From NCBI GenBank assembly GCA_900188465.1, contig FZPE01000001.1, positions 1,328,805 through 1,392,804 of the forward strand: a stretch of 64,000 nt of DNA. Direction: 5' to 3'. The position numbers and the translations under genes are program-made. Shown piece after piece: positions 25,981 through 35,746 of this stretch (position 1 is its first letter; every line of letters starts with the position of its first letter). The notes below the pieces were generated by a model that did not search any database, was not told the origin of the DNA, and saw only the letters and a list, made by a program, of their open reading frames with translations. This DNA is from Micrococcales bacterium KH10. Its GTDB lineage: Bacteria; Actinomycetota; Actinomycetes; Actinomycetales; Cellulomonadaceae.

Positions 25981-27768
25981 CTAGTAGCCGCCCGGTTGAT
26001 GGTGAGGGTCGCCTGGGAGAGTGTGGTAGCGGAAGTCAGTGCCCGTGAATTCTGAGACAAGGCACTCACTCAAGATGACCCAACCACGTCCGTTGGGCCA
26101 GCGTTTGCCTCCCACAGTCATGTAATAGGGACCCTGGTAGCCACGTGACTTGTAGTTGGTAACATTACTGCGCAGCCCGTTGTAGTGGGCACTGTCGAGG
26201 AAACTCATGGTGGTGGTGAGGTCACCGCCGACGCTCCACGTCTGCTCTCCACAGGACCAGTTGTAGTTGGGATTGCCGATGGGTGCAACGACCTCCATTC
26301 GGTTGTCACGCCACGCACCTTGCATTGCTGCTATTTGTGACGGCGAATGTCGGCCAATAGTGGATGGTAGTTGAGTGAAGTTCATGTCAACATCGACTTT
26401 GCCATCACCGGACGAATAACGTGGTGTGCCTCCATCGGCGTTCATCCAAAGCTTGGCATGGGTGCGATCGGTCGCGACTATGTCTACCCATTGCTGTGCG
26501 GGGCCGCCCTGCCCGGGAACTAAGCCGTGGCCTGGCGCAGTCATGGATGGAAACCCCGTCCACGTGCCGCTCGCTTCTGGAAGGTGACGATATGGTGGCC
26601 CGTACTGGTCAATCTCCGCTTGGGTGATCCAGCCCTCGTCGACCGCGAACATGTTGAGTTCGTCAACTAAGGTCGGGACATACATGGTCTCGGAATCCGT
26701 CGACAGCCAATGCGTTTCCGCTACGGCGGGTGGCGGGGACCACTGCTGGAGTGTGTTCGGCCAACCGCGTTCGAGTTCTGCTGGCGTGGGATCACGCCAG
26801 CAGGTGATAGTCACACCACACTGGTCATTCGGGGTTTTCACGCCCATGATCGTTGAGACTGTTGAAACCGTGGCAGGGCCATAATCTCTGCATCCCGGGA
26901 TACGTGCTGGCGGATAGGTTGGGGCAACTACTTCACCGTTGATCACTCCGTTTGTGAAACCTGTTCTGTCGAAGCAGTTCCGTTGACCCGGCTGCCATGA
27001 GATAGGCGGAGTGCTTCCGTTGCCCTCGTTTCCTCCTGGGTTGTTTCCGTTCGGACCTCCACGGTTGTTGTTTTGTTGTGGTGTGACGGTGACAGTGGTC
27101 AAGGTCAGGGCTTTCATAGTGACGGTGGAGGATGCTCGCACTCGCCAGACCGCTGTTCCCGCGGTCGCGGGAAATGTCGCAGACCATGTCACTTTTCGTG
27201 CGTTCGAGGTACGTAAGACGGCCTGTGTCGACCATGTGCTCCCTTGACGTCGCTGCACCAGGAGCCGCCGCCCGAACGCAGGGCGCAGGGTTCCCGAAAG
27301 CCTGACAGGTGCGCCTGTGGCCGGTATGGCAACCGCAATTCTTTTCCCACGACGAGTGGCGCTGCCGTCACTGACCGAGCGGATCCGCAGGGTTGATTTG
27401 GTCCGCACTTTGGCAATGCGCTTGGTTTTCTTCATTCCAAGCACTCTCACGACAACTTTTTTGGGTTTCTTCGCTGTCACCTTGGTCTTTACTTGCCAGG
27501 ACTCACCTCTCATCTCTGCCCGCACCCGTTTGACTTTCTTTCCGATCTTGATGCGGACAGTGATAGGCACCGCGGTGTGTGCTCGTGGATTTACCTTGAA
27601 TCGAACTGTCACAGCGACTCGAGATTTCTGCTTAGCAACGACTACAGACTTGGCAGCAACACGAAATTTCGTCACTGGGTTGGGAGTCGCATCGCTCGGA
27701 GCGGCAGCGGCACCCACAAACAGCAGTGCCAGGAGCGTTGCGGCCACCGTCCCGGATCGAAACATCAT
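25981..27768 (-). CDS. Secreted protein: basic N-terminal Ig-like module, Asn/Gly linker, unknown C-terminal domain
   Basis: This is a secreted protein of 595 aa with unassigned function. After a signal peptide (about 1-27, ending SDATP), residues about 30-240 are beta-rich and heavily basic (for example KIGKKVKRVRAEMRG, KKPKKVVVRVLGMKKTKRI), resembling the cationic Ig-like module found at the C-terminus of other secreted proteins here. An Asn/Gly linker (QQNNNRGGPNGNNPGGNEG, about 243-262) leads to a C-terminal domain with paired cysteines (CFDR, GCRD, QCGVTITCW, WSCGE, SECLVSE). Its layout recalls a secreted hydrolase or ligand-binding fold, but no family is recognised. Two adjacent ATGs at 27768/27765 follow AAGGA. 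It is the third gene in a same-strand run of secreted proteins. Confidence 0.75.
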   Translation of the reverse strand: MMFRSGTVAATLLALLFVGAAAAPSDATPNPVTKFRVAAKSVVVAKQKSRVAVTVRFKVNPRAHTAVPITVRIKIGKKVKRVRAEMRGESWQVKTKVTAKKPKKVVVRVLGMKKTKRIAKVRTKSTLRIRSVSDGSATRRGKRIAVAIPATGAPVRLSGTLRPAFGRRLLVQRRQGSTWSTQAVLRTSNARKVTWSATFPATAGTAVWRVRASSTVTMKALTLTTVTVTPQQNNNRGGPNGNNPGGNEGNGSTPPISWQPGQRNCFDRTGFTNGVINGEVVAPTYPPARIPGCRDYGPATVSTVSTIMGVKTPNDQCGVTITCWRDPTPAELERGWPNTLQQWSPPPAVAETHWLSTDSETMYVPTLVDELNMFAVDEGWITQAEIDQYGPPYRHLPEASGTWTGFPSMTAPGHGLVPGQGGPAQQWVDIVATDRTHAKLWMNADGGTPRYSSGDGKVDVDMNFTQLPSTIGRHSPSQIAAMQGAWRDNRMEVVAPIGNPNYNWSCGEQTWSVGGDLTTTMSFLDSAHYNGLRSNVTNYKSRGYQGPYYMTVGGKRWPNGRGWVILSECLVSEFTGTDFRYHTLPGDPHHQPGGY

Positions 27769-27894
27769 TCAGCCATCCTTGCGCAAAACCAGCCACCTGT
27801 CTTATTAAGGTGCAATGTCTAGATGGTCATGCCGAGCCATCCTGGGGCATCCGGTCGCTGCATCAGGGCAGGATAGCCGAGTCAACACAGTCGT

Positions 27895-30057
27895 TCATCT
27901 CACCACCCGTTTGGTCTGCCGCGTTGACGGCGTGGCTGCGACTACAACACGAAGTCGTGCTGATTTCGCGATAGTTACCGAAAGTTGCAGTTTGTTCCGT
28001 ACCGCGCGCTTGCGTCTGATGGTTTGCCAAACGCCTGCCTTTTTCCGCTGGACTTTCACCCGTGCGCTCGGTGCCCGGGTGACCTTGATCCGGGTTTTCC
28101 TGGTGTTGCGTCTCACTGTGATTTTTGCCTTGGTCTTTTTGGCCGTTCGCACGGTGAGTGCGGGTGACCAGCCAGAGGTTCCTTCAGCGTTCGCCGCCTG
28201 AACCGAGATTCTGTACGACTTATTCGCCTTCAATCCTGTGATCGTGACCGCGGAGTCCCTCGTAGTGATGGTCCTGCTATGGTTGCCGACAACTTTGACC
28301 GTGTAGCGGGTGCCCGGTGACCCGGACCTCCAGGACAGACCCAACGAGGTCGGAGTCGTCGTGGTTACTTTGATGCCGTTGGCGACAGAGGGGATGGTGG
28401 TGAATGTGAACCTGCTGCTCGATGGTGTCTCGCCATGCGCTAGTGCAATCAGCGTTCCGGTGTAGGTTCGACCTTGAGTCAATCCGGTCAATACTGCCGT
28501 CGTGGTGGCAGACCGCCACTCACCGTGATGGCCATCAATAGTGAGTTGATAGTGAGTAGCACCCGGCACATTCGTCCAGGACACGACGGTCGAATGTGAG
28601 CCTTTGCGGATGACAGCGACTTTTCCAGGTTCCGGGAGTGTCGTGCGGGCTTCTACGGTGACCACACCGCCACGAGCAGGAAGGTTCAGGGCCTGCACAC
28701 TCACGGGATAGGTCGTGGCTGGTTGGAGCCCGGTGATCTGAGTTGTTGTTCCTGCCACTGTTCGACTGGACGACCCGACAGTTACCTCATAACCGGTGGC
28801 TCCTGGGGCAGGTTGCCAGGACAGTGCGAGGTTTGTAGGTCCTGCCGTGGTACGCGGGTTCGTGGGAGCTACCGGGCCAGTGGTAAACGTTGATTCGTGT
28901 CCAATGACGTATCCGTCAAGATCTGCCACAGTCAGTTCATAAGTCGTGTTAGGCGTTAACCCCGTCATGGTCACAGGTGCCGTGCTGCTGGTTGACCAGG
29001 TCCGTTCAACGGGTGGCAGGCCTGAGCCTGGTGAGGGTAGGGCTACCGCACGAAGCGTATTTGAGCCGGTCAGCCACGGCTGATACCCCGTCACATTCAA
29101 TATGAGCGATGTGGCGCCGATGGTCTTGGTGACCGTCAACTCGTCTTTCGGCACCTGGAGTGTGACGGTTTTGCTCACCGTGTTGGTATTGCCCGGGTAT
29201 ATCTGGTCGCTCATGTGGTTGGCCCGCAGCAAGTGCAGCCGTGGCGATGGGATTTTGGTGTGCAGTGTGAGAGTGACTGGCCCGGGACGTGCTGCGTAGA
29301 ACGAGCGTTCCACGTTGATCGTGTTATTCGCCACGACCACTACACTGCGGGAGTTGGCAGGTGTCTGCGGATCGAAACTTGCGTCGTTGACGTTGAGTTC
29401 CACTTGGAGTCCGTGCCCGGTCTGGGCGCTGCCATACGAGAAATCAGAACCGCGATCACGCACGTCGACGTCAGTCAACGTGAAAGAGTGGGTATCGCGG
29501 TCATAACTGGTGATGACGGGAAGAATCTCCGCTTCGCCGGTTTCGTCGCCAGTGAGCATCGTCGTCTCCGCCACCATTTGCGCTGCCGCCCTAGTGGTCG
29601 CGGGGCCATGGCAGGCATATCGTGGCGCGTCCATGATCGAACGGATCGCATAGTTCGTTGCAAAAGTTGTAGGACTGGGTGATGATCCGGAGATGCCGTG
29701 ACGGTTGAGTAGGTATGCAATCTGGGCACGCTGTCTGACTGTGGTTCTCGTGCCGTTCATCATGACTTGCTCGTTAGCTTCGGGCACGTACTCGATCCAT
29801 GAGATTCGCTCCGCCTGAGAATAGTGATCATGGTAGTTGGCCGCCGCAGTTCCAGTGCCGCTCATGGCGTCGTACCACAGCATCGTCTCGTCGCCTTGAA
29901 CGAGGGTGATTTGTCCCCCGAAGGTCGTTGGATTGCATGAGACGTCAATATAGGCCGAAGCTGAGATAGGGCTGGCGGTGGCGGCAGGTGCTATCACGAA
30001 CCCGGTGACGAGCGCACAACCCAGAGCGAGTGTTCGGAGATAGGAAGTTTTCATCAT
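27895..30057 (-). CDS. Secreted fibronectin type III repeat protein with thioester-like N-terminal region and basic C-terminus
   Basis: This is a secreted protein of 720 aa. A signal peptide (about 1-28, ending ATA) precedes an N-terminal domain (about 30-330). The segments RQRAQIAYLLNRHGISG and ATNYAIRSIMDAPRYAC resemble the AxxSYALxxW and AALSYLVHSKYD pattern in the LPETG protein immediately upstream. About 335-640 is four fibronectin type III-like units, with repeats such as TGLTPNTTYELTVADLDGY, ITGLQPATTYPVSVQALN, LTGLTQGRTYTGTLIALA and ITGLKANKSYRISVQAAN. The last 80 residues are strongly basic and end TKRVVR. An AAGGA site seven bases before the ATG at 30057 supports that start. Only 41 bp separate it from the upstream LPETG gene, indicating an operon. 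A surface adhesin or matrix protein is the likely role. Confidence 0.8.
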   Translation of the reverse strand: MMKTSYLRTLALGCALVTGFVIAPAATASPISASAYIDVSCNPTTFGGQITLVQGDETMLWYDAMSGTGTAAANYHDHYSQAERISWIEYVPEANEQVMMNGTRTTVRQRAQIAYLLNRHGISGSSPSPTTFATNYAIRSIMDAPRYACHGPATTRAAAQMVAETTMLTGDETGEAEILPVITSYDRDTHSFTLTDVDVRDRGSDFSYGSAQTGHGLQVELNVNDASFDPQTPANSRSVVVVANNTINVERSFYAARPGPVTLTLHTKIPSPRLHLLRANHMSDQIYPGNTNTVSKTVTLQVPKDELTVTKTIGATSLILNVTGYQPWLTGSNTLRAVALPSPGSGLPPVERTWSTSSTAPVTMTGLTPNTTYELTVADLDGYVIGHESTFTTGPVAPTNPRTTAGPTNLALSWQPAPGATGYEVTVGSSSRTVAGTTTQITGLQPATTYPVSVQALNLPARGGVVTVEARTTLPEPGKVAVIRKGSHSTVVSWTNVPGATHYQLTIDGHHGEWRSATTTAVLTGLTQGRTYTGTLIALAHGETPSSSRFTFTTIPSVANGIKVTTTTPTSLGLSWRSGSPGTRYTVKVVGNHSRTITTRDSAVTITGLKANKSYRISVQAANAEGTSGWSPALTVRTAKKTKAKITVRRNTRKTRIKVTRAPSARVKVQRKKAGVWQTIRRKRAVRNKLQLSVTIAKSARLRVVVAATPSTRQTKRVVR

Positions 30058-30098
30058 AGCGATGTCCTTACTTCATAAAAGAGGGAGCAGATGGGGAC

Positions 30099-33000
30099 TT
30101 ATGCCGTGACAGTGGGACGCGTCCGGAGCAGGAAGATTCCAGTTCCTGTGACGATCAGTGCCAACCCTGCGAGTCCGAGGTAAAAAGCGAGTGTTCCGCC
30201 GGTTTCGGGCAGCCCAGGTTCATCGGTGATCTCTGGTGTCGGGTCGTCAGTAATCCGCGTGGTTTCCGACTTGAGCCGGTACCCACCCATGGCTATCGGA
30301 GCTACGCGGCCTGGAACGTAGAGTGCTTCGACCCAGTGCACCGTGGTGTCACGATCCACCTTCTGCTTGGGGGCCCGGTAGTCGCCTGAGGCATTGACTG
30401 TGATTGGCTTCGTGGTCGTCAACAATGTGTCGCCCTCGTAGCCGGTTTCGGTGAGAATCGCGTTCTTCTTCCCCGTGTTCTCCATGACCTGCCAGGTCAG
30501 ATACGCACCTTCGGGCAGCTCTCCACCCAGATCAACGTGCACGGTGTCAGAGAACGCCGCACCTACCTTGGCGGTTTTATCGGCCGTCGATGAGACATCG
30601 ACGATGATCGTCGTCTCATCCGGTAGCCGTGGTAGCCCGTGGATCAGTGGCGGGGAGTCGAGGTCGATCTGCCCTTCCGCGTCCGGGGTGTAGAGGCGTT
30701 CGCGGAAGTATTCCTTGCCCGGTGTGTCTGAAACATCGACAGTTGGCGACAGATAGTCACCCGGTCCGTTGACTGCTACCGGACCAAGGGTGGCCAGCAA
30801 TTCGTCATTGGCGGGATCGTCGGAGTCGACTTCCCGGTAATAGTCGAAATACAGCATCGACCCAGCTGGCACTGGACCGGAAACAGTCGCCACGTCATAG
30901 GTCGTCGTACCGGCCTGGGCGTATGGGTTTGCTTTCGTGGTCACTGAAACAACGCGGGTGACTTCCGAAGCAATACCGTACGGACTGGTCCATTCCTCAT
31001 GGAATGGGCCTTCTGGAATGTGCTCGGTCCACACGAAGTACGGGCACACGGTTGGTGCCACGATATGTGGTGAGGTTCGAACCCCAACTTCACCATTCTG
31101 GCCGGAGGTCACCCTTGAGGTCACCGTTCCGGCAAGCACCGCACCCGCAGGCACATCATCCTGCAGGGTTGGTTCGACCTGGGAGCACCAACCTGAGTGC
31201 GTCACCGTCACCGTCGTGTGAGGTGGTAAAGACTCCACAGTGAACTGGTCCGTGAGCAAATCGCCTGCGATGGCTGTTTGGTGCGATGCCATCGTCGTGA
31301 CAGTGGGTTGGAACCTAATCAATGCCAGTTCACTGGGAATGCCGTAGTCAGATTCAACGCCGATGCCGTCAGTGCCCGGGTCGGCCTCGATCAGTGTGTC
31401 GGTCCATGGGTAGAAGCCGGGTTGTTCGGCCTCGAAACCTGGCACATTACCGGTGCCTTCACCGGCAGCGTTCAGGCGGATGGTCACATCATCGCTGTAC
31501 ACCGAAGCGGGACGCCGTGAGATGTTTGTCCACGCAGTACGAGTTGGCTGCTGCCCTGTCGGTTCGTAAGCGGTCAGGCGGATAGTCACGTCGCTGCCCG
31601 GCTTACCACCAGTAACACGCACAGTGTCAGCAACGGTGTCACCGATCACACCCGCATCCGAAACTGCAGGGCTCGCCACAGTCGTGATCGTGGGATTCCA
31701 CGGCACAAACGCCGTCTCATTCACGTACACGGTCGTATCGCACTTGCCAGCATATCCGTTGATACGGTCTGGTTCAGGTGTTCCATCAGCCCAATCACCG
31801 GTGGCCGCGAAACAGTTCGTATAGACCCACCAACCACCAGCAAGAGTAGAATCACCGGGGAGCGTGAATGGATGCTGGCCGGGGACGATGAAGCTATCTC
31901 GCGTGTCACTAATAGGCTCAAGCTGACGGGTATCAACTAACCGAGGGCTACCTGGTTGGTCAGTGATGTCAGTATTGAATACCGGCTTGTCAGTCAAATG
32001 CCACAAGTTAGAGGTCACCACAAGCGGATAGTTGCGGGTAACTGCCTGAAGTTGATTGATGATCAGGGTGTCCGTAATCGTCTTACCAGGGACGGCGTCT
32101 TGATCAGAGACCTGAGTGGTAATAACCGGCTCAACTGAGTCACCACCTTCCACAAAGACACTTTCCTCGGCAAGACCATAGCGAGATGTCTCTCCCGGCC
32201 AACCGGGCATCGAGTCGGTAGTGACTACCCAGGTGTAATGCGTGCCCACTGCACGCTGCATCACGGTTTGCACCACCGTGGCGTTCGCTTGGCCCTGTGT
32301 ATTCGCGGTAACTGTAGCGACGATCGGTACTCCAACCGGCGCAGCACCCGCAGGAATGGTCGCCACACCACCTGGACCAGGCATGGTGGCCCCGTCTGGG
32401 TGGCGATAGAGCGTGGCGCGGTGGGTGACTAGTTGCCCTGCTGGGAAACCCGAGCCGAATATCTCGTCAGTGATGGTCACCGAACGGTCGGTGGCGACCG
32501 CGGACCGAGAAGCCCGTGTTGCCACCGTCGGATCCAATGACCATAGTCGGGTCTCCGCTGGGATGCCGTAATCGGAAGTAAACCGGGCCAGCAGCCCGTT
32601 GGCGGCGGGATCCGAAGTGACCACCCACGTGTAGTAGCCGGGTTGCTGCGCAGTGCGCACCTTCGGAGTCACCCAGGTCGCATTACCGCTCGCATTCAAC
32701 GTCACGGTGGTCCATACCTCACCACGCGGCGAACCAGGAATGAATGCGGTCGACGAAACCGGAACCTGTGTGGGCACGGTGCCGCCCGCATAGCGCAAGT
32801 ACGCAGTGACGTTGACTCTTTCGCCCGCGAAGCGCGCCGGAGCGCTAATCGTCACGGTGTCCTGGTGAGCAAGCTCGTTACCCACGGCTTCGACAGCAGA
32901 AGCAACCGTGGAGATAGTCAGGTTCTGCGGGCTGGGGTTGATCGAATCAGAAGCCGACCGATTCAACCTCAGCGGAGTGATCATGTCCTGGACAGTCCCA

Positions 33001-33908
33001 GAACTGCCGAATTTGTTATCTTGCCCCGACCACACAGTCACGTTCTGCGCTGGCAGGTTCTCAATCACGATATCCGCGGCAATCTGTCCAGGGCCGGTGA
33101 TTTTGATATCAGACCAGGACAGTCCCGACGTAGTGGTCGTGAAGTTCTTCGACCGGTCACCGTTTTTGAACGTAGCCGGTCCAGACAATGACACCGAGCC
33201 TTTGAAACCCGGCACGAAGTTCACCGATGAAGTGCGCACCCCGACTCCAGCCAGGTCAGCAGTGATCGCACCGGTGCGGGTGAGACTGAGCCGTGCCGTG
33301 TAGTTACCGGCGTACCTGGTGGCCTCAGTCCACATGCTGTTGGCGATGTTCTTGATCTTCATCGGTGTTTTCGACACATACGCACTGCGCCGCGAGGTGG
33401 CAGAAACCTTACCGAATCCGGTGTCGTACTTCGAGTGAACCAGGTACGACAGCGCCGCATGAGTTTCACTCTTGGTGCTGTTTCCGAAGTTAGTCCCAGA
33501 CCAAGCCACCAGCGCATAGGACAGCGCGGGAGCATCCATCGTCTTGGACACCCCTCGTCCCGAAGGCGCCGTCGCCCCGCCCTGCACACACCATGCATAG
33601 GTGGTGCCCATGGCCGATCCGGCACGGTAGGAGCCCAACCAAGTTTCCCCCTTGGCCAGCACACCCGTGAGTGCCTGCCCATACTGCCGCGAAAAGGCAA
33701 CATCGGACTTGGCTGCCACAGCCTGTGGGCTCACGATCGACGATATCGGTACGAGTGTCAATAACAGACTGAGCAGCACGGCAGCGGCCAACAGCCACCG
33801 AATTCGACTCGAGGTGAACCCCATCCCTCCCATTCCAGTCGTGTCAAAACGTCCTGCCCACGGAGTCCGGGAGCGCTCGTCAATGGGTATGGAGAAAAAG
33901 CGTGACAT
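30099..33908 (-). CDS. LPETG-anchored surface protein with repeated YGI[PA]xE domains
   Basis: This is a sortase-anchored cell-wall protein of 1269 aa. A cytoplasmic N-region and signal helix (about 36-58) precede KSDVAFSRQYGQALTGVL. The N-terminal domain (about 68-320) contains YAWCVQGG and ALSYALVAW, reminiscent of Cys/Gln thioester-type domains, but no thioester pair is proven. At least four extended beta repeats of about 120-140 aa follow. Each ends with a YxW strand and then SDYGIPAE, SRYGLAEE, SDYGIPSE or SPYGIASE, near DNA positions 32565, 32180, 31345 and 30980. The C-terminus has LPETG (residues 1233-1237), a hydrophobic helix and a short basic tail. No sortase gene lies in the window. 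First gene of a probable operon with the FnIII protein. Surface adhesion or fibre formation is inferred. Confidence 0.85.
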   Translation of the reverse strand: MSRFFSIPIDERSRTPWAGRFDTTGMGGMGFTSSRIRWLLAAAVLLSLLLTLVPISSIVSPQAVAAKSDVAFSRQYGQALTGVLAKGETWLGSYRAGSAMGTTYAWCVQGGATAPSGRGVSKTMDAPALSYALVAWSGTNFGNSTKSETHAALSYLVHSKYDTGFGKVSATSRRSAYVSKTPMKIKNIANSMWTEATRYAGNYTARLSLTRTGAITADLAGVGVRTSSVNFVPGFKGSVSLSGPATFKNGDRSKNFTTTTSGLSWSDIKITGPGQIAADIVIENLPAQNVTVWSGQDNKFGSSGTVQDMITPLRLNRSASDSINPSPQNLTISTVASAVEAVGNELAHQDTVTISAPARFAGERVNVTAYLRYAGGTVPTQVPVSSTAFIPGSPRGEVWTTVTLNASGNATWVTPKVRTAQQPGYYTWVVTSDPAANGLLARFTSDYGIPAETRLWSLDPTVATRASRSAVATDRSVTITDEIFGSGFPAGQLVTHRATLYRHPDGATMPGPGGVATIPAGAAPVGVPIVATVTANTQGQANATVVQTVMQRAVGTHYTWVVTTDSMPGWPGETSRYGLAEESVFVEGGDSVEPVITTQVSDQDAVPGKTITDTLIINQLQAVTRNYPLVVTSNLWHLTDKPVFNTDITDQPGSPRLVDTRQLEPISDTRDSFIVPGQHPFTLPGDSTLAGGWWVYTNCFAATGDWADGTPEPDRINGYAGKCDTTVYVNETAFVPWNPTITTVASPAVSDAGVIGDTVADTVRVTGGKPGSDVTIRLTAYEPTGQQPTRTAWTNISRRPASVYSDDVTIRLNAAGEGTGNVPGFEAEQPGFYPWTDTLIEADPGTDGIGVESDYGIPSELALIRFQPTVTTMASHQTAIAGDLLTDQFTVESLPPHTTVTVTHSGWCSQVEPTLQDDVPAGAVLAGTVTSRVTSGQNGEVGVRTSPHIVAPTVCPYFVWTEHIPEGPFHEEWTSPYGIASEVTRVVSVTTKANPYAQAGTTTYDVATVSGPVPAGSMLYFDYYREVDSDDPANDELLATLGPVAVNGPGDYLSPTVDVSDTPGKEYFRERLYTPDAEGQIDLDSPPLIHGLPRLPDETTIIVDVSSTADKTAKVGAAFSDTVHVDLGGELPEGAYLTWQVMENTGKKNAILTETGYEGDTLLTTTKPITVNASGDYRAPKQKVDRDTTVHWVEALYVPGRVAPIAMGGYRLKSETTRITDDPTPEITDEPGLPETGGTLAFYLGLAGLALIVTGTGIFLLRTRPTVTA

Positions 33909-34069
33909 GGGTTCAGGCCTTTGCGTTGTCGAACGAGGTACCTCACCACTTTGTCCTTATCGCGTGCTGACAGGTCGGCAAAAACAGGCCCTGTGGATAA
34001 CTCTTCGCGTATCCACAACTCACGCGGTACCGGTTCCCTGATGGCAGATAGTCGTGGCAGGATCGTCCT

Positions 34070-35746
34070 ATGGACCCACGAGCTGGCAAAGTCGCCGAAC
34101 CCAGTGACCTGATCGATGTCGATGCGCTGCTCGGCGCGTACTACGATCGCCGTCCCGATGTTGAGGATCCAACGCAGAAAGTTGTCTTCGGCACCTCCGG
34201 ACACCGCGGATCGTCCCTCGATGCGGCCTTCAACGAGGCGCACATCGTCGCGATCACCGCCGCCATCGTCGAATACCGCGCAATGCAGGGCACCAACGGT
34301 CCGTTGTTCATCGGACGAGACACCCATGCGCTCTCCGAGCCAGCGACCAATACCGCCCTTGAGGTGCTTGCTGCAGCCGGTGTCGAAGTGCGAATCGACT
34401 CTCGTAACTCGTGGACCCCCACCCCGGCGGTGTCTCACGCGATTTTGCGGGCGAATGGAGTGGGTTCGGCAACCGGATTAAGGACGAGCGGCACTGGCCT
34501 CGCCGACGGCATCGTTGTCACACCGTCGCACAACCCACCACGAGATGGGGGGTTCAAGTACAACCCACCCCACGGTGGTCCAGCCGACTCGGACGCGACA
34601 GGGTGGATCGCCAACCGCGCGAATCAGTGGTTGCGAGATGGCATCGGAGACATCCCCCGTGTCTCGCTGCGCGACGCGCTTGCCGCCGACACGACCCAAA
34701 CATACGATTTCATGGGCAACTACGTCGACGATTTGCCCTCGGTCATCAACTTTGACTTGATCCGCACCGCGGGCGTGCGCATCGGAGCCGACCCGTTGGG
34801 CGGCGCAGCCGTTGAATACTGGGCCGCCATCGCCGAGCGCCACAACATCGACCTGACCGTGGTGAACCCCAACGTTGACCCGCAATGGTCCTTCATGACC
34901 TTGGACTGGGACGGCAAGATTCGGATGGATTGTTCATCCCCGTATTCAATGGCCTCCCTGGTCGGGCGGATGAGCGGATCGGGGACGAATTTTGACATCG
35001 CCACCGGCAACGACGCCGACTCTGACCGACACGGTATTGTCACGCCTGACGCAGGTTTGATGAACCCCAACCACTACTTGGCCACTGCTATCTCGTATCT
35101 GTATTCCGGGGCTCGTCCGGGATGGCGACCCGATGCCGCCATCGGGAAAACCCTGGTGTCCTCGTCATTGATCGACCGTCTCGCGGCGGGGATTGATCGC
35201 AGGCTGATCGAGGTTCCCGTTGGTTTCAAATGGTTCGTGCCCGGACTTCTCGATGGCTCAGTCGGATTCGGTGGCGAAGAATCCGCCGGCGCTTCGTTCC
35301 TACGATTTAACGGTGACGTATGGACCACCGACAAGGACGGTCTGATTCTGGCACTACTCGGCTCAGAGATCATCGCAACCACCGGAAAGTCACCGTCACA
35401 GTTGCACCGTGAGCTCGTCGAGAAGTATGGCGAGTCCTGGTACGCCCGCGTCGACGCGCCCGCAAGCCTGGAAGAAAAGGCGAAGCTGAGCGCTCTCACC
35501 CCTGCTCAAGTGACTTCAACGACCCTTGCGGGCGAGGCAATCACGGCGGCACTGACCGAAGCTCCCGGAAACGGTGCGAAGATCGGCGGGCTGAAGGTCA
35601 CAACCGACAACGCCTGGTTCGCAGCGCGACCCTCCGGCACGGAGAACGTGTACAAGATCTATGCGGAGTCATTCGTGTCAGCCGATCACCTGGCACAGGT
35701 GCAAAGCGAAGCGCGCGAGGTCGTCGCGGCAGCGCTCAACTCGTAG
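34070..35746 (+). CDS. pgm: Phosphoglucomutase, alpha-D-glucose-specific
   Basis: This cytoplasmic enzyme interconverts glucose 1-phosphate and glucose 6-phosphate. It is 558 aa, normal for bacterial Pgm. All four phosphohexomutase signatures are visible: the phosphoserine loop [16 protein letters not shown], the Mg-binding [11 protein letters not shown], the sugar-binding [11 protein letters not shown] and the phosphate-binding [12 protein letters not shown], plus the N-terminal [12 protein letters not shown]. The ATG at 34070 lies about 160 bp from the divergent surface-protein gene. That gap holds a TGTGGATAA DnaA-box-like word and a GTGGATA/TATCCAC dyad (33993-34016). Its 3' end overlaps the convergent flavin oxidoreductase gene by 11 bp. 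Confidence 0.97.
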   Translation: MDPRAGKVAEPSDLIDVDALLGAYYDRRPDVEDPTQKVVFGTSGHRGSSLDAAFNEAHIVAITAAIVEYRAMQGTNGPLFIGRDTHALSEPATNTALEVLAAAGVEVRIDSRNSWTPTPAVSHAILRANGVGSATGLRTSGTGLADGIVVTPSHNPPRDGGFKYNPPHGGPADSDATGWIANRANQWLRDGIGDIPRVSLRDALAADTTQTYDFMGNYVDDLPSVINFDLIRTAGVRIGADPLGGAAVEYWAAIAERHNIDLTVVNPNVDPQWSFMTLDWDGKIRMDCSSPYSMASLVGRMSGSGTNFDIATGNDADSDRHGIVTPDAGLMNPNHYLATAISYLYSGARPGWRPDAAIGKTLVSSSLIDRLAAGIDRRLIEVPVGFKWFVPGLLDGSVGFGGEESAGASFLRFNGDVWTTDKDGLILALLGSEIIATTGKSPSQLHRELVEKYGESWYARVDAPASLEEKAKLSALTPAQVTSTTLAGEAITAALTEAPGNGAKIGGLKVTTDNAWFAARPSGTENVYKIYAESFVSADHLAQVQSEAREVVAAALNS

